Positions 1 through 9,126 of a stretch of DNA of 64,000 nt are shown in pieces; positions within the stretch are counted from its first letter, which is position 1; each line of letters begins with the position of its first letter. Source of the DNA: Flavobacteriaceae bacterium UBA3339 (GTDB lineage Bacteria; Bacteroidota; Bacteroidia; Flavobacteriales; Flavobacteriaceae); the NCBI GenBank assembly GCA_002360925.1, contig DERN01000014.1:62001-126000 (forward strand), given 5' to 3'. Under the pieces are notes generated by a model. That model made no database searches and had not been told where the DNA came from. It worked only from the letters and a program-made list of their open reading frames with translations. A program made the position numbers and the translations under genes.

Positions 1-2282
1 AACTTTTCGATTTCGATGTTGATGATTTTGTGAATGTCTTCTTTTTCTAAAGAGTTAAACACAATAACATCGTCAATTCTATTCAAAAATTCAGGAGCAA
101 ATGCTTTTTTCAAGGCATTTTCGATAACCGATTTCGATAATTCATCTTGTTGATCTTGTTTTGATTTGGTTCCGAAACCAACTCCTGTTCCAAAATCTTT
201 TAATTGACGCGCTCCAATATTCGACGTCATAATAATGATGGTATTTCTAAAATCAATTTTTCGTCCTAAACTATCTGTTAAATGTCCATCATCTAAAACT
301 TGAAGCAGCATATTAAAAACATCGGGATGTGCTTTTTCAACTTCGTCTAATAACACAACTGCGTAAGGTTTTCTACGAACTTTTTCGGTTAATTGTCCGC
401 CTTCTTCGTATCCAACATATCCCGGAGGTGCACCAACTAATCTCGAAATGGCAAATTTTTCCATGTATTCGCTCATGTCAATACGGATTAAAGCATCTTC
501 CGAATCGAAAATTTCCTTGGCAATAACTTTAGCTAATTGCGTTTTTCCAACTCCGGTTTGACCTAAGAAAATGAAAGAACCAATTGGTTTATTTGGATCT
601 TTTAATCCAGCACGATTACGTTGAATCGATTTTGCAATCTTAGCAACTGCTTCATCTTGACCAATTACTTTTCCTTTAATTGCATCGGGAAGTTTTGCCA
701 ATTTTTTACTTTCGGCTTGCGCAATCTTATTAACCGGAATTCCTGTCATCATAGAAACTACATCGGCAACATGATCTTCGGTAACCGTAATTTTATTCGT
801 TTTAGATTCTTCTTCCCAACGTTCTTGAGCAACAGCCAAATCTTTTTCGATTCGTTTTTCGTCATCACGCAAAGCAGCTGCTTCTTCGTATTTTTGACGT
901 TTAACGGCATCACTTTTCTTTTCGCGAACTTCTTCTAATTCTTTTTCAAGCTTTAAAATATCGTCCGGAACTTCAATATTTGTGATATGAACGCGCGAAC
1001 CGGCTTCGTCTAAAGCATCGATTGCTTTATCCGGAAGAAAACGATCGGTCATATATCGGCTCGTTAATTTTACACAAGCTTCAATTGCTTCGGGCGTGTA
1101 AATTACGTTGTGATGATCTTCGTATTTTTCTTTAATGTTATTTAAAATCGTGATAGTTTCTTCTTCAGATGTTGGCTCCACAATTACTTTTTGGAAACGA
1201 CGTTCTAAAGCCCCATCTTTCTCGATATACTGACGGTATTCATCTAAGGTTGTTGCACCAACACATTGAATTTCTCCGCGAGCCAATGCTGGTTTAAACA
1301 TATTCGAAGCATCTAAAGAACCTGTTGCTCCGCCGGCGCCAACGATTGTATGAATTTCATCGATGAATAAAATAATATCATCGTTTTTCTCTAATTCGTT
1401 CATAACGGCTTTCATGCGCTCTTCGAATTGACCTCTATATTTTGTTCCGGCTACCAAACTAGCTAAATCTAATGTTACAACACGTTTGTTGAACAAAATA
1501 CGAGAAACCTTCTTTTGAATAATGCGTAAAGCTAAACCTTCGGCAATGGCAGATTTACCAACTCCTGGCTCACCGATTAACAATGGATTGTTCTTTTTAC
1601 GACGCGATAAAATCTGAGAAACACGTTCTATTTCTTTTTCACGACCAACAACAGGATCTAATTTTCCTTGTTCGGCCATTTCGGTTAAATCTCGACCAAA
1701 ATTATCTAAAACAGGTGTTTTTGATTTTTTAGCTCCAGGTTTTCCTGCTGACGGATTATTAAAGCCTTCTGACAGATTGTCACTTCTTTCATCGTCGTCG
1801 AAAGCGTTATTTCTAGGTTGCTCTGATAAAGATTCTGAATTCGAAAGTAAGCTTACAAATTCTTCTTTCGCACTATCATAATCGACTTTGCAACGATTCA
1901 ATAAGATGGTTGTAGGATCTTCAGAGTTTCTAAGAATAGACATTAAGATATGCCCTGTGTTAATTGTTTCGGTTTTGTATAATTTTTTTTCTAAAAATGC
2001 ACGTTTCAATGCATTTTCGGCTTGTTTTGTTAGATGAATGTTCTTTTTTTCGGCATTAATCATTTTGTTTGGATTTTCTGGAATTAATGCTTCAAAGCGA
2101 TTTCGTAAAAAGTCCAAATCAATTGATAAGTTTTGTAATATCGTAATTGCTTCTCCGTGGCTTTCGCGCAAGATTCCAAGCATGATATGTTCCGTACCAA
2201 TATAATCGTGCCCTAAACGTAAAGCTTCATCTCTACTAAAGGTGATTACTTCCTTTACTCTTGGTGAAAAATTATCGTCCAT
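1..2282 (-). CDS. clpC: ATP-dependent Clp protease ATP-binding subunit ClpC (partial, C-terminus off the left edge)
   Basis: AAA+ unfoldase that feeds substrates to the ClpP protease in the cytoplasm. About 760 codons are visible from the ATG at 2282; the C-terminus lies beyond the window edge. The translation starts MDDNFSPRVKEV and carries the duplicated Clp N-domain (about residues 1-145). The first AAA domain has Walker A GEPGVGKS at about 237-244 and Walker B ILFIDEIHT. A UVR-like coiled segment (YEEAAALRDDEKR) follows, then a second AAA domain with Walker A GQTGVGKT at about 574-581 and LLDEVEKAH. The N-domain plus the UVR-like segment marks ClpC rather than ClpA or ClpB. A linker rich in D, N, S and K (about 150-190) precedes the first AAA domain. 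The gene is separated from the next one upstream by about 130 bp and a terminator, so it probably has its own promoter, though I found no clear -7 box. Confidence 0.96.
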   Translation of the reverse strand, partial: MDDNFSPRVKEVITFSRDEALRLGHDYIGTEHIMLGILRESHGEAITILQNLSIDLDFLRNRFEALIPENPNKMINAEKKNIHLTKQAENALKRAFLEKKLYKTETINTGHILMSILRNSEDPTTILLNRCKVDYDSAKEEFVSLLSNSESLSEQPRNNAFDDDERSDNLSEGFNNPSAGKPGAKKSKTPVLDNFGRDLTEMAEQGKLDPVVGREKEIERVSQILSRRKKNNPLLIGEPGVGKSAIAEGLALRIIQKKVSRILFNKRVVTLDLASLVAGTKYRGQFEERMKAVMNELEKNDDIILFIDEIHTIVGAGGATGSLDASNMFKPALARGEIQCVGATTLDEYRQYIEKDGALERRFQKVIVEPTSEEETITILNNIKEKYEDHHNVIYTPEAIEACVKLTSRYMTDRFLPDKAIDALDEAGSRVHITNIEVPDDILKLEKELEEVREKKSDAVKRQKYEEAAALRDDEKRIEKDLAVAQERWEEESKTNKITVTEDHVADVVSMMTGIPVNKIAQAESKKLAKLPDAIKGKVIGQDEAVAKIAKSIQRNRAGLKDPNKPIGSFIFLGQTGVGKTQLAKVIAKEIFDSEDALIRIDMSEYMEKFAISRLVGAPPGYVGYEEGGQLTEKVRRKPYAVVLLDEVEKAHPDVFNMLLQVLDDGHLTDSLGRKIDFRNTIIIMTSNIGARQLKDFGTGVGFGTKSKQDQQDELSKSVIENALKKAFAPEFLNRIDDVIVFNSLEKEDIHKIINIEIEK

Positions 2283-2408
2283 TTTTTTTAGTATTTAGGG
2301 TTTTATAGTATTCTATTAGCAAATTCTGTACCTGAATTAACATTTGTCAGGTTTGTGGCTTGACTAAAAGTAGGAAGTAAATTTTAGAATTCCTATGAAA
2401 AAATAAAA

Positions 2409-2430
2409 AAAGCAGCCTAATTGCTGCTTT
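2409..2430 (-). terminator. Intrinsic terminator of the 2417-3166 gene
   Basis: An 8-bp perfect stem (AAAGCAGC / GCTGCTTT) with a 6-nt loop is followed on the minus strand by a run of seven T. The stop codon of the upstream gene lies in the loop. Confidence 0.8.
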
Positions 2431-3166
2431 CGGTATTGTTTGTAGAAATAATTACTTCTTCAGGTGTATCGTCTATTGGTTCATCGGTTTCTTCTTCGTA
2501 ATAAGCTCTTTCGTTTTCGATTTCTTTTAATTCTTCTGCTGAATATTGATAATACGAATTGAATTTCTTTGTTTTTTTATCGTAAACAATTGCGTATTTA
2601 CTGTAATCTGTCTTTACAATTAAGCCGTCGCAAGGAGCGGGAACCAATTTTGTATCGTTCATAAAGATTTTAGATCCAACTTTAAACGAATTAATTACCG
2701 GAAGTTCATTTTCGTAATGTTTAATAAAAAGACCTTCGCCTTTATGATTAAAAATAACCAACATACTGCTTTGATAATCATTGTTTTCAAACAAAACGGC
2801 TAAATCGTCTTCATCGTTATCATCGCTTGTAAAATCTCCAAAAGCATAAACCGATTTAGCTCTATCGGCAATTTTAGTCAAGAAATAGGTTTCGTCTAAA
2901 TATTTATTGTAATCTAAGAAGTTGTATATAAACGTTTTGTAATTCGTTGGAATGTCATTGTATTCCGAAACAGAAAACACACTTTCAACGACATCATAAG
3001 CTTCTTCTTCAGGAAGTTCGTTTTGTTTATTATTAACATAAATATATCCGCCTGCACAGATAGAAATAATAACAATTAGAATAAGTGAAATATACAGTCC
3101 TTTTTTGCTCTTTTATTCTTTAATAGGTTGATTGTTGTCCAATTGAGTTTCGTTCGGTGTTTCCAT
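2417..3166 (-). pseudogene. Single-pass membrane protein of unknown function, interrupted by an in-frame TAA at codon 18
   Basis: The longest uninterrupted ATG-started piece is 2417-2980 (187 aa), but the same frame stays open upstream through a clear membrane helix (GLYISLILIVIISICAGGY) to an ATG at 3166, broken only by a TAA at 3113-3115. The 17 codons before the stop (METPNETQLDNNQPIKE) and the basic KSKKGLY segment after it read as one natural N-terminus, a short cytoplasmic tail followed by a membrane helix. A TANNTTTG promoter element sits just upstream of the ATG at 3166. CAA to TAA, a single C-to-T change, would explain the stop. After the stop there is no ATG, GTG or TTG before the helix, so intact protein would need readthrough or a start at CTG or ATT. 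The extracytoplasmic part (about 200 residues, acidic C-terminus) matches no family I can name. It could be a true pseudogene, a sequencing error or a strain-specific null. Confidence 0.7.
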
Positions 3167-3176
3167 GACTTTTTTT

Positions 3177-3207
3177 CAAAAATATAAAAGATTTCGTTCG
3201 TGTGAAA
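3177..3207 (-). promoter_or_regulatory. Candidate promoter for the interrupted membrane-protein gene
   Basis: On the minus strand, TATTTTTG (3177-3184) fits the Bacteroidota -7 consensus TAnnTTTG. TTTC lies 19 nt upstream (3204-3207), one base off the -33 TTTG. The ATG at 3166 begins 10 nt downstream, which implies a very short leader and supports that ATG as the native start. Confidence 0.5.
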
Positions 3208-3212
3208 ATAAA

Positions 3213-3242
3213 AAAATCCGTTCGATATTCTGAACGGATTTT
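3213..3242 (-). terminator. Terminator of the fad operon
   Basis: An 11-bp perfect stem (AAAATCCGTTC / GAACGGATTTT) with an 8-nt loop is followed by a T-rich tract on the minus strand. It lies 23 bp beyond the stop of the acyl-CoA dehydrogenase gene. Confidence 0.88.
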
Positions 3243-3265
3243 CAAACAAATAAACTCAACGAACT

Positions 3266-5062
3266 TTAAAAACAATATTGATTTTCGGCAATAACCTTAG
3301 ATGCAACTATTTCGCGTAATTCCACAACATTCGGTTGATTGTCGTATTTTGTAAATCTGCGAAGTCCCATTAACATCATGCGTTGTTCATCGTCTTGAGC
3401 AAAAGAAACAATTCCTTCTTTTCCTCTTGAATAGATGATATCGACTGCTTGATACAAATATAATTTTGCCATTGCAATCTGCTCTTTAATATTTTCTTCT
3501 CCTTTTAATTTAGCTAACTTTTCGGTACGTAAAATGGTTGATTCTGCCATATAAACTTCAATTAACATATCCGAAGCACACATTAAAAGTTGTTGGTTTT
3601 CTTCTAATTCTGTTCCGTATTTTTGAACTGCCGAACCAGCTACCATTAAAAAGGCTTTTTTCAATTTGGTAATTAATGCTTTTTCTTCTGCAAATAATTC
3701 AGAATAATCAGGAGTAGAAAAATCAGGAATTCCCATTAATTCATCTGCAACTTTCATTGCCGGACCTAATAAATCAACATGTCCTTTCATTGCTTTTTTA
3801 ATCAACATTCCAACAGAAAGCATACGGTTTATCTCGTTTGTTCCTTCATAAATACGAGAAATACGAGCATCGCGCCAAGCTGCTTCCATCGGAGTGTCTT
3901 CTGAAAAGCCCATTCCTCCAAAAATCTGAATTCCTTCATCGGCACAATGTTGTACATCTTCCGAAACTGCTACTTTAAGAACCGAACATTCAATTGCAAA
4001 CTCTTCAACTCCTTTTAGTTCAGCTTCATTATGTGCGTTTCCTTCTTCAATACGAGCATTGATACGTTTTTCGATATCACCAGCCGCACGATAAGAAGCC
4101 GATTCACCAGCATACGCATTTGTTGCCATTTCAGCGATCTTTTTGCGAATTGCGCCAAAATTAGCGATCGGAGTTTTGAATTGAATACGCTCGTTAGCAT
4201 ATTTAACGGCTTCGGTAACGATTCTTCTTTGAGAATCTAAACAAGCTGCCGCCAATTTAATTCGACCAACATTTAAAGCATTCATCGCAATTTTAAAACC
4301 TTCGCCACGACCAGCCAACATGTTTTCTACAGGAACCACGGTGTCGTTAAAAAATACTTGACGAGTTGAACTCGCACGGATTCCTAATTTATGTTCTTCT
4401 TCTCCTAATGTAATTCCGTTTGGATTTTCCGGATTATATTCTACAATAAAGCCGGTAATATTTTTATCATCTTCAATTCTGGCGAAAACAATCATCAAAT
4501 GACAGAATCCCGCATTTGAAATCCACATTTTCTGACCGTTAATTTTATAAAACTTACCATCTTCGGTTAATTCGGCTTTTGTTTTCCCTGAATTTGCATC
4601 AGATCCAGCTCCAGGTTCTGTTAAACAATACGATCCAAACCATTCGCCTGAAGCTAATTTGGGAACGTATTTATTTTTTTGCTCTTCGTTTCCATATAAT
4701 GTAATAGGCATAGTTCCGATTCCGGTATGTGCACCGAAAGCTGTAGAAAAAGAACCTGTTGCACCCGAAATATAATCGCATGTAAGCATGGTAGAAACAA
4801 ATCCCATTCCTAAACCGCCGTAAGCTTCCGGAACTGCAACTCCTAAAAAACCTAATTCTCCGGCTTTACGCATACTTTCTTCTGTAAAAGCATAATCTTT
4901 ATTTTCGAAACGGTTTTTATTTGGCCAAATTTCACGATCTACGAATTCTTTTACCGAATCACGCATCATGATTTGCTCTTCTGAAAAATCTTCTGGTGTA
5001 AAAATATTTTCGGCCAATGTTTCTTTCACTAAAAATTGACCACCTCTTGTAACATCTTCCAT
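3266..5062 (-). CDS. fadE: Acyl-CoA dehydrogenase (FadE-type, 598 aa)
   Basis: FAD flavoenzyme that catalyses the first oxidation of fatty acyl-CoA in beta-oxidation, in the cytoplasm. The acyl-CoA dehydrogenase N-terminal, middle and C-terminal domains occupy about residues 25-420. Visible motifs are YCLTEPGAGSDA (about 145-156), KMWISNAG (about 178-185), and RIYEGTNEI, where Glu406 is in the position of the catalytic base. An extra C-terminal region of about 180 residues follows, as in the long-form enzymes related to Bacillus FadE and VLCAD. The gene is last in a marR-fadN-(four-helix protein)-fadA-fadE array that matches the gene order of the B. subtilis fadNAE operon. It is 30 bp downstream of fadA and followed by a strong terminator, so co-transcription is very likely. 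The substrate chain-length range cannot be read from sequence. Confidence 0.95.
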   Translation of the reverse strand: MEDVTRGGQFLVKETLAENIFTPEDFSEEQIMMRDSVKEFVDREIWPNKNRFENKDYAFTEESMRKAGELGFLGVAVPEAYGGLGMGFVSTMLTCDYISGATGSFSTAFGAHTGIGTMPITLYGNEEQKNKYVPKLASGEWFGSYCLTEPGAGSDANSGKTKAELTEDGKFYKINGQKMWISNAGFCHLMIVFARIEDDKNITGFIVEYNPENPNGITLGEEEHKLGIRASSTRQVFFNDTVVPVENMLAGRGEGFKIAMNALNVGRIKLAAACLDSQRRIVTEAVKYANERIQFKTPIANFGAIRKKIAEMATNAYAGESASYRAAGDIEKRINARIEEGNAHNEAELKGVEEFAIECSVLKVAVSEDVQHCADEGIQIFGGMGFSEDTPMEAAWRDARISRIYEGTNEINRMLSVGMLIKKAMKGHVDLLGPAMKVADELMGIPDFSTPDYSELFAEEKALITKLKKAFLMVAGSAVQKYGTELEENQQLLMCASDMLIEVYMAESTILRTEKLAKLKGEENIKEQIAMAKLYLYQAVDIIYSRGKEGIVSFAQDDEQRMMLMGLRRFTKYDNQPNVVELREIVASKVIAENQYCF

Positions 5063-5092
5063 GATTCTATCTTTTAATTTTGTAATAACATT

Positions 5093-6274
5093 TTATAATA
5101 ACTCGTAAATACCTGCTGTTCCTTGGCCTGTTCCTACGCACATGGTAACCATTCCGTACTTGTTTCCTCTGCGTTTCATTTCATCAAAAAGTTGAACAGA
5201 AAGTTTTGCTCCTGTACAACCAAGTGGATGCCCTAAGGCAATTGCGCCACCGTTTACATTGATAATTTCAGGGTTTAAATCTAATTCGCGGATAACAGCT
5301 AAAGATTGAGCTGCAAAAGCTTCGTTTAATTCGATCAACTCGATGTCGTTTTGTTTTAAACCAGCTTGTTTCAATGCTTTCGGAATAGCTTTTACAGGAC
5401 CAATTCCCATAATTCTTGGTTCAACGCCAACAGAGGCAAAAGTTACCAAACGAGCAATGGGTTCTAAGTTTAATTCTTTTACCATTTCTTCTGACATGAC
5501 CAAAACGAAAGCAGCTCCGTCTGACATTTGAGAAGAGTTTCCTGCTGTAACAGATCCGTCTGCTGCAAAAACAGGTCTTAGTTTTGCTAAAGCTTCTAAC
5601 GAAGTTTCTTTTCTGGGACCTTCGTCTTTTGTTACTACATACGAAGTTGTTTCTTTTTTACCTTTGTCATTTACAAAAGTTTGTTCAACTGTAATCGGAA
5701 CAATTTGCGAATCAAATTTACCTTCGGCTTGTGCTTTTAGCGCTTTCATGTGCGATTCGTACGAAAATTGATCTTGATCTTTGCGCGAAACATTGAATTG
5801 TTTTGCAACTGCTTCGGCAGTTAATCCCATTCCCCAATAATAATCTTCATGACCAGCAGCAGTAACTTTGTAATCTGGAGTAGCGCGATAACCACCCATT
5901 GGAATAAAACTCATAGATTCTGCACCGCCTGCAATGATACAATTTGCCATTCCGGATTGAATTTTAGCAGTTGCCATTCCAATTGTTTCAATTCCCGATG
6001 CACAGTAACGATTTACCGTAACGCCCGGAACATCATTAATTTTTAATCCCATTAAAGAAATTAAACGTGCCATATTTAAACCTTGTTCGGCTTCGGGCAT
6101 TGCATTTCCAACCATTACATCATCAATTCTTAACTTATCTAATTGTGGAACTTCATTCATTAAGAATTCGATAGTTTCAGCAGCTAGTTCATCAGGTCTT
6201 TTAAATCGGAACACACCTTTAGGAGCTTTTCCTACGGCTGTTCTATATGCTTTTACGATATATGCTGTTTTCAT
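5093..6274 (-). CDS. fadA: Acetyl-CoA C-acyltransferase (3-ketoacyl-CoA thiolase)
   Basis: Degradative thiolase that cleaves 3-ketoacyl-CoA to acetyl-CoA and a shortened acyl-CoA, the last step of the beta-oxidation cycle. The 393-aa length is typical. The nucleophilic cysteine is Cys91 in VNRYCASGIETI. The second-half catalytic residues are His349 in GHPLGCTGAK and Cys379 in CVGTGQGTAG. The ATG at 6274 gives the usual MKTAYIVKAYRTAVGK start. The gene lies between the four-helix-bundle gene and fadE in the fad operon. Confidence 0.96.
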   Translation of the reverse strand: MKTAYIVKAYRTAVGKAPKGVFRFKRPDELAAETIEFLMNEVPQLDKLRIDDVMVGNAMPEAEQGLNMARLISLMGLKINDVPGVTVNRYCASGIETIGMATAKIQSGMANCIIAGGAESMSFIPMGGYRATPDYKVTAAGHEDYYWGMGLTAEAVAKQFNVSRKDQDQFSYESHMKALKAQAEGKFDSQIVPITVEQTFVNDKGKKETTSYVVTKDEGPRKETSLEALAKLRPVFAADGSVTAGNSSQMSDGAAFVLVMSEEMVKELNLEPIARLVTFASVGVEPRIMGIGPVKAIPKALKQAGLKQNDIELIELNEAFAAQSLAVIRELDLNPEIINVNGGAIALGHPLGCTGAKLSVQLFDEMKRRGNKYGMVTMCVGTGQGTAGIYELL

Positions 6275-6300
6275 TTTTTATAGTTGTTAGATGTTAGTAC

Positions 6301-6682
6301 TGAGTAATTAGATTTTTAATTTGAGTGAATAAATCATTTTTTGGATTTCTACACATTGACTAATTAATGGATTTGCTTCAATTTCTTTAATTAAGTTTAG
6401 CTCTTTCAATAATATTAATTGAGTTTGTAATTCATAACATGAACCATTTGCAATTCCAAGAAAATGCTTAAACTCATTATTTGTATTTCTTCCAGCTCCT
6501 TCTGCAATATTGGAAGGAATAGAAACAGAACTTCTTTTAATTTGAGAGATTATTCCAAACTTCTCATCATTCGAAATTTTAGAACATAACAAATACACTT
6601 CTTTTACTAATTCAATAGATTTCTTCCAAATCAATAAATCTTCTATTTTATGCATGCCAAAAATCTAGTTTCTAATTACTCA
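6301..6682. repeat. 12-bp inverted repeats flanking the four-helix-bundle gene
   Basis: TGAGTAATTAGA at 6301-6312 is the exact reverse complement of TCTAATTACTCA at 6671-6682. The left copy contains the stop codon of the four-helix-bundle gene, and the right copy lies 16 bp before its start. Further partial complementarity (AGTAC on the left, AATACT on the right) extends outward. The two arms bracket only this small gene, inside the fadN-fadA gap. Confidence 0.75.
6308..6655 (-). CDS. Four-helix-bundle protein of the 23S rRNA intervening-sequence (S23/TIGR02436) family
   Basis: Small 115-aa all-helical protein with the family hallmarks QIKRSSVSIPSNIAEGAGR (about 38-56) and FLGIANGSCYELQTQL (about 65-80). 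The family was first found in intervening sequences inserted in 23S rRNA genes. Relatives are common as stand-alone genes in Bacteroidota, and one branch (Avd) is an accessory protein of diversity-generating retroelements. The biochemical role of stand-alone copies is unknown. Here the gene sits between fadN and fadA on the same strand, bracketed by 12-bp inverted repeats. This suggests a small inserted cassette, because the other fad junctions are about 30 bp while this junction is over 400 bp. No reverse transcriptase or variable-repeat pair is visible nearby. Confidence 0.9.
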   Translation of the reverse strand: MHKIEDLLIWKKSIELVKEVYLLCSKISNDEKFGIISQIKRSSVSIPSNIAEGAGRNTNNEFKHFLGIANGSCYELQTQLILLKELNLIKEIEANPLISQCVEIQKMIYSLKLKI

Positions 6683-6705
6683 ATTCTTAATACTTTATCT
6701 TAATT

Positions 6706-9096
6706 CTAATTGCGTAATGGCTTTCCTTTTGTTAACATGAATTGGATACGTTCTAATGTTTTTCTTTCAGTACATAACGATAAGAAAGCTTCGCGTTCTA
6801 AATCCAATAAATATTGTTCGCTTACTAAAGTAGGTTCCGATAAATCGCCTCCTGCCATTACATAAGCTAATTTGTTGGCAATTTTACGATCGTGTTCCGA
6901 AATATAATGTCCAGCCATCATTCCGTCTGTTCCAACCAAGAAAGCTCCTAAAGCTTGTTTTCCTAAAACTTCGATATCATTTCTGCGAACCGGTTGTGTA
7001 TATCCAGCTTCGACCATAATTAATGCGTGTTTTTTAGCTTCAGCAATTTGTCGGTCTTTGTTAACGATTACAAGGTCTTTTTCTTTCAATAAAACGCCTG
7101 TGTCAAAAGCTTCATAAGCCGATGTTGCAACTTTTGCTGTTCCGACAGTTAAGAAATGTTCTTGAAGAATATTTAACTTCACATCGTTTTTCTTGAATAA
7201 ATCGGCAGCACGCAACGTCATTTCTTTAGAACCGCCGCCGCCAGGAATTACACCAACTCCAAATTCAACCAAACCAATATACGTTTCGGCTGCTGCAACT
7301 GCTTTATCTGAATGCATGACCAATTCGCAACCACCGCCCAACGTCATTCCGTGAGGAGCCGCAATAACCGGAACTGCCGAATAACGCACACGCATCATCG
7401 TATCTTGGAATTGTTTAATAGCAAAATTTAATTCGTCGTATTCTTGTTCGATTGCCATCATGAAGATCATCGCTAAATTTGCTCCGACAGAGAAATTCGC
7501 AGCTTGATTTCCGATAACTAATCCTTCGTATTCTTTTTCAGCAATTTCAATTGCTTTGTTGATTCCGTTGATAACACCGCCACCAATTGAATTCATTTTG
7601 GAATGAAATTCTAAATTTAAAATTCCGTCGCCTAAATGGAATAGAGTACTATCGGCATTTCCCCAAACTTTTTGCGTTTCGCGAATATTGTCTAAGATGA
7701 TAAACGCATCTTGTCCCGGAACTTTTTTCTGAGATTTAGATGGAATATCATAATAATAATTAGCTCCTTCTGTTACGGTATAAAACGATTTATTTCCCGA
7801 AGCAATCATATCTAAAACCCATTGCGCAGGTTTTTCGTCCAATTCATTCATTAGTTCCAGTCCGGCTTCAACACCAATGGCATCCCAAATTTGGAAAGGA
7901 CCGTGTTCCCAACCAAAACCAGCTTTCATGGCATCGTCAATCTTATATAAATCGTCTGCTATTTCAGGAATTCGGTTTGAAACATAAGCAAATAAACCAG
8001 CAAACGATTTTCGGTAGAATTCGCCCGCCTTGTCTTTTCCTTTTACTAAAACTTTAAATCGATCTGAAACTTTATCAATTGTTTTAGTTAATTCTAATGT
8101 TTGGAAAGAAGCTTTTTTCTGCTCGCGATATTCTAATGTGTTTAAATCTAAAGACAAAATATCTTTATCGACTTTTTTATAAAAACCTTGTTTTGTTTTG
8201 CTTCCCAACCATTTATTTTCCATCATGTGATTGATAAAATCGGGAAGTTTAAACAAATCGTGTGCTTCATCGTTGGGGCAATTTTCGTATAAACCGTTTG
8301 CAACGTGAACCAACGTATCTAAACCAACTACATCGACAGTGCGGAAAGTTGCCGATTTTGGTCTTCCAATAACTGGGCCTGTTAGTTTATCGACTTCTTC
8401 AATCGTCATTTCCATTTCTTTTACCAAATGAAACAAACTCATGATTCCGTAAATTCCGATTCGGTTTCCAATAAATGCAGGTGTATCTTTGGCTACAACC
8501 GATGTTTTTCCTAAAAATTGTTCTCCGTAATTATTTAAGAAATCTAAAACTTCAGGCTTTGTTTTGGGACCTGGAATGATTTCAAAAAGTTTTAAATAAC
8601 GAACAGGATTAAAAAAGTGTGTTCCGCAGAAATGTTCTTGGAAATCTTCGTTTCGTCCTTCGCTCATAAAATGAATCGGAATTCCTGAAGTATTCGAAGT
8701 AATTAATGTTCCCGGTTTTCGGTATTTTTCAATTTGTTCGTAAACTGCTTTTTTAATATCCAAACGTTCTACAACAACTTCAATAATCCAATCAACATCT
8801 TTAATTTTCGGTAAATCGTCTGTAGTATTTCCCGTTGAAATTCTTTGAGCGAATTTTTTGTCATAAATAGGAGAGGGATTCGATTTTAAAGCTGTTGCCA
8901 GATTATCGTTTACGATTCTGTTTCGAACAGCTTTACTTTCTAACGTCAATCCTTTTTTTTCCTCAACCTCTGTTAGCTGATTGGGAATAATATCCAAAAG
9001 CAAAACTTCGGCGCCAATGTTAGCAAAATGACATGCAATGCCAGATCCCATAATTCCGGAACCAATAACTGCCACTTTTTTAATTCTTCTTTTCAT
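6706..9096 (-). CDS. fadN: 3-hydroxyacyl-CoA dehydrogenase / enoyl-CoA hydratase fusion (FadN-type, 796 aa)
   Basis: Bifunctional beta-oxidation enzyme that hydrates enoyl-CoA and oxidises the 3-hydroxyacyl-CoA with NAD. The NAD-binding Rossmann motif VIGSGIMGSG opens the protein (about 10-19), followed by the dehydrogenase region with HFFNPVRYLKLFEIIP. The crotonase-fold hydratase is at the C-terminus (about 500-720), with APHGMTLGGGCELVMHSD and a glycine-rich GVIPGGGGSKEM. This domain order (dehydrogenase first) is that of B. subtilis FadN/YusL and the reverse of E. coli FadB. The gene follows marR by 30 bp and leads the fad enzymes. Confidence 0.94.
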   Translation of the reverse strand: MKRRIKKVAVIGSGIMGSGIACHFANIGAEVLLLDIIPNQLTEVEEKKGLTLESKAVRNRIVNDNLATALKSNPSPIYDKKFAQRISTGNTTDDLPKIKDVDWIIEVVVERLDIKKAVYEQIEKYRKPGTLITSNTSGIPIHFMSEGRNEDFQEHFCGTHFFNPVRYLKLFEIIPGPKTKPEVLDFLNNYGEQFLGKTSVVAKDTPAFIGNRIGIYGIMSLFHLVKEMEMTIEEVDKLTGPVIGRPKSATFRTVDVVGLDTLVHVANGLYENCPNDEAHDLFKLPDFINHMMENKWLGSKTKQGFYKKVDKDILSLDLNTLEYREQKKASFQTLELTKTIDKVSDRFKVLVKGKDKAGEFYRKSFAGLFAYVSNRIPEIADDLYKIDDAMKAGFGWEHGPFQIWDAIGVEAGLELMNELDEKPAQWVLDMIASGNKSFYTVTEGANYYYDIPSKSQKKVPGQDAFIILDNIRETQKVWGNADSTLFHLGDGILNLEFHSKMNSIGGGVINGINKAIEIAEKEYEGLVIGNQAANFSVGANLAMIFMMAIEQEYDELNFAIKQFQDTMMRVRYSAVPVIAAPHGMTLGGGCELVMHSDKAVAAAETYIGLVEFGVGVIPGGGGSKEMTLRAADLFKKNDVKLNILQEHFLTVGTAKVATSAYEAFDTGVLLKEKDLVIVNKDRQIAEAKKHALIMVEAGYTQPVRRNDIEVLGKQALGAFLVGTDGMMAGHYISEHDRKIANKLAYVMAGGDLSEPTLVSEQYLLDLEREAFLSLCTERKTLERIQFMLTKGKPLRN

Positions 9097-9126
9097 TTTA
9101 TATGAAGTTTGGTTTGTTTTATATGA

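Noticed and set aside
329..938. Open frames of 65 and 105 codons antisense to clpC
   Set aside because: They lie fully inside the well-conserved clpC frame and have compositions typical of antisense AT-rich translation.
6308..6655. Avd accessory gene of a diversity-generating retroelement
   Set aside because: No reverse transcriptase, template repeat or variable target gene is seen in the surroundings, so only the general four-helix-bundle family is assigned.
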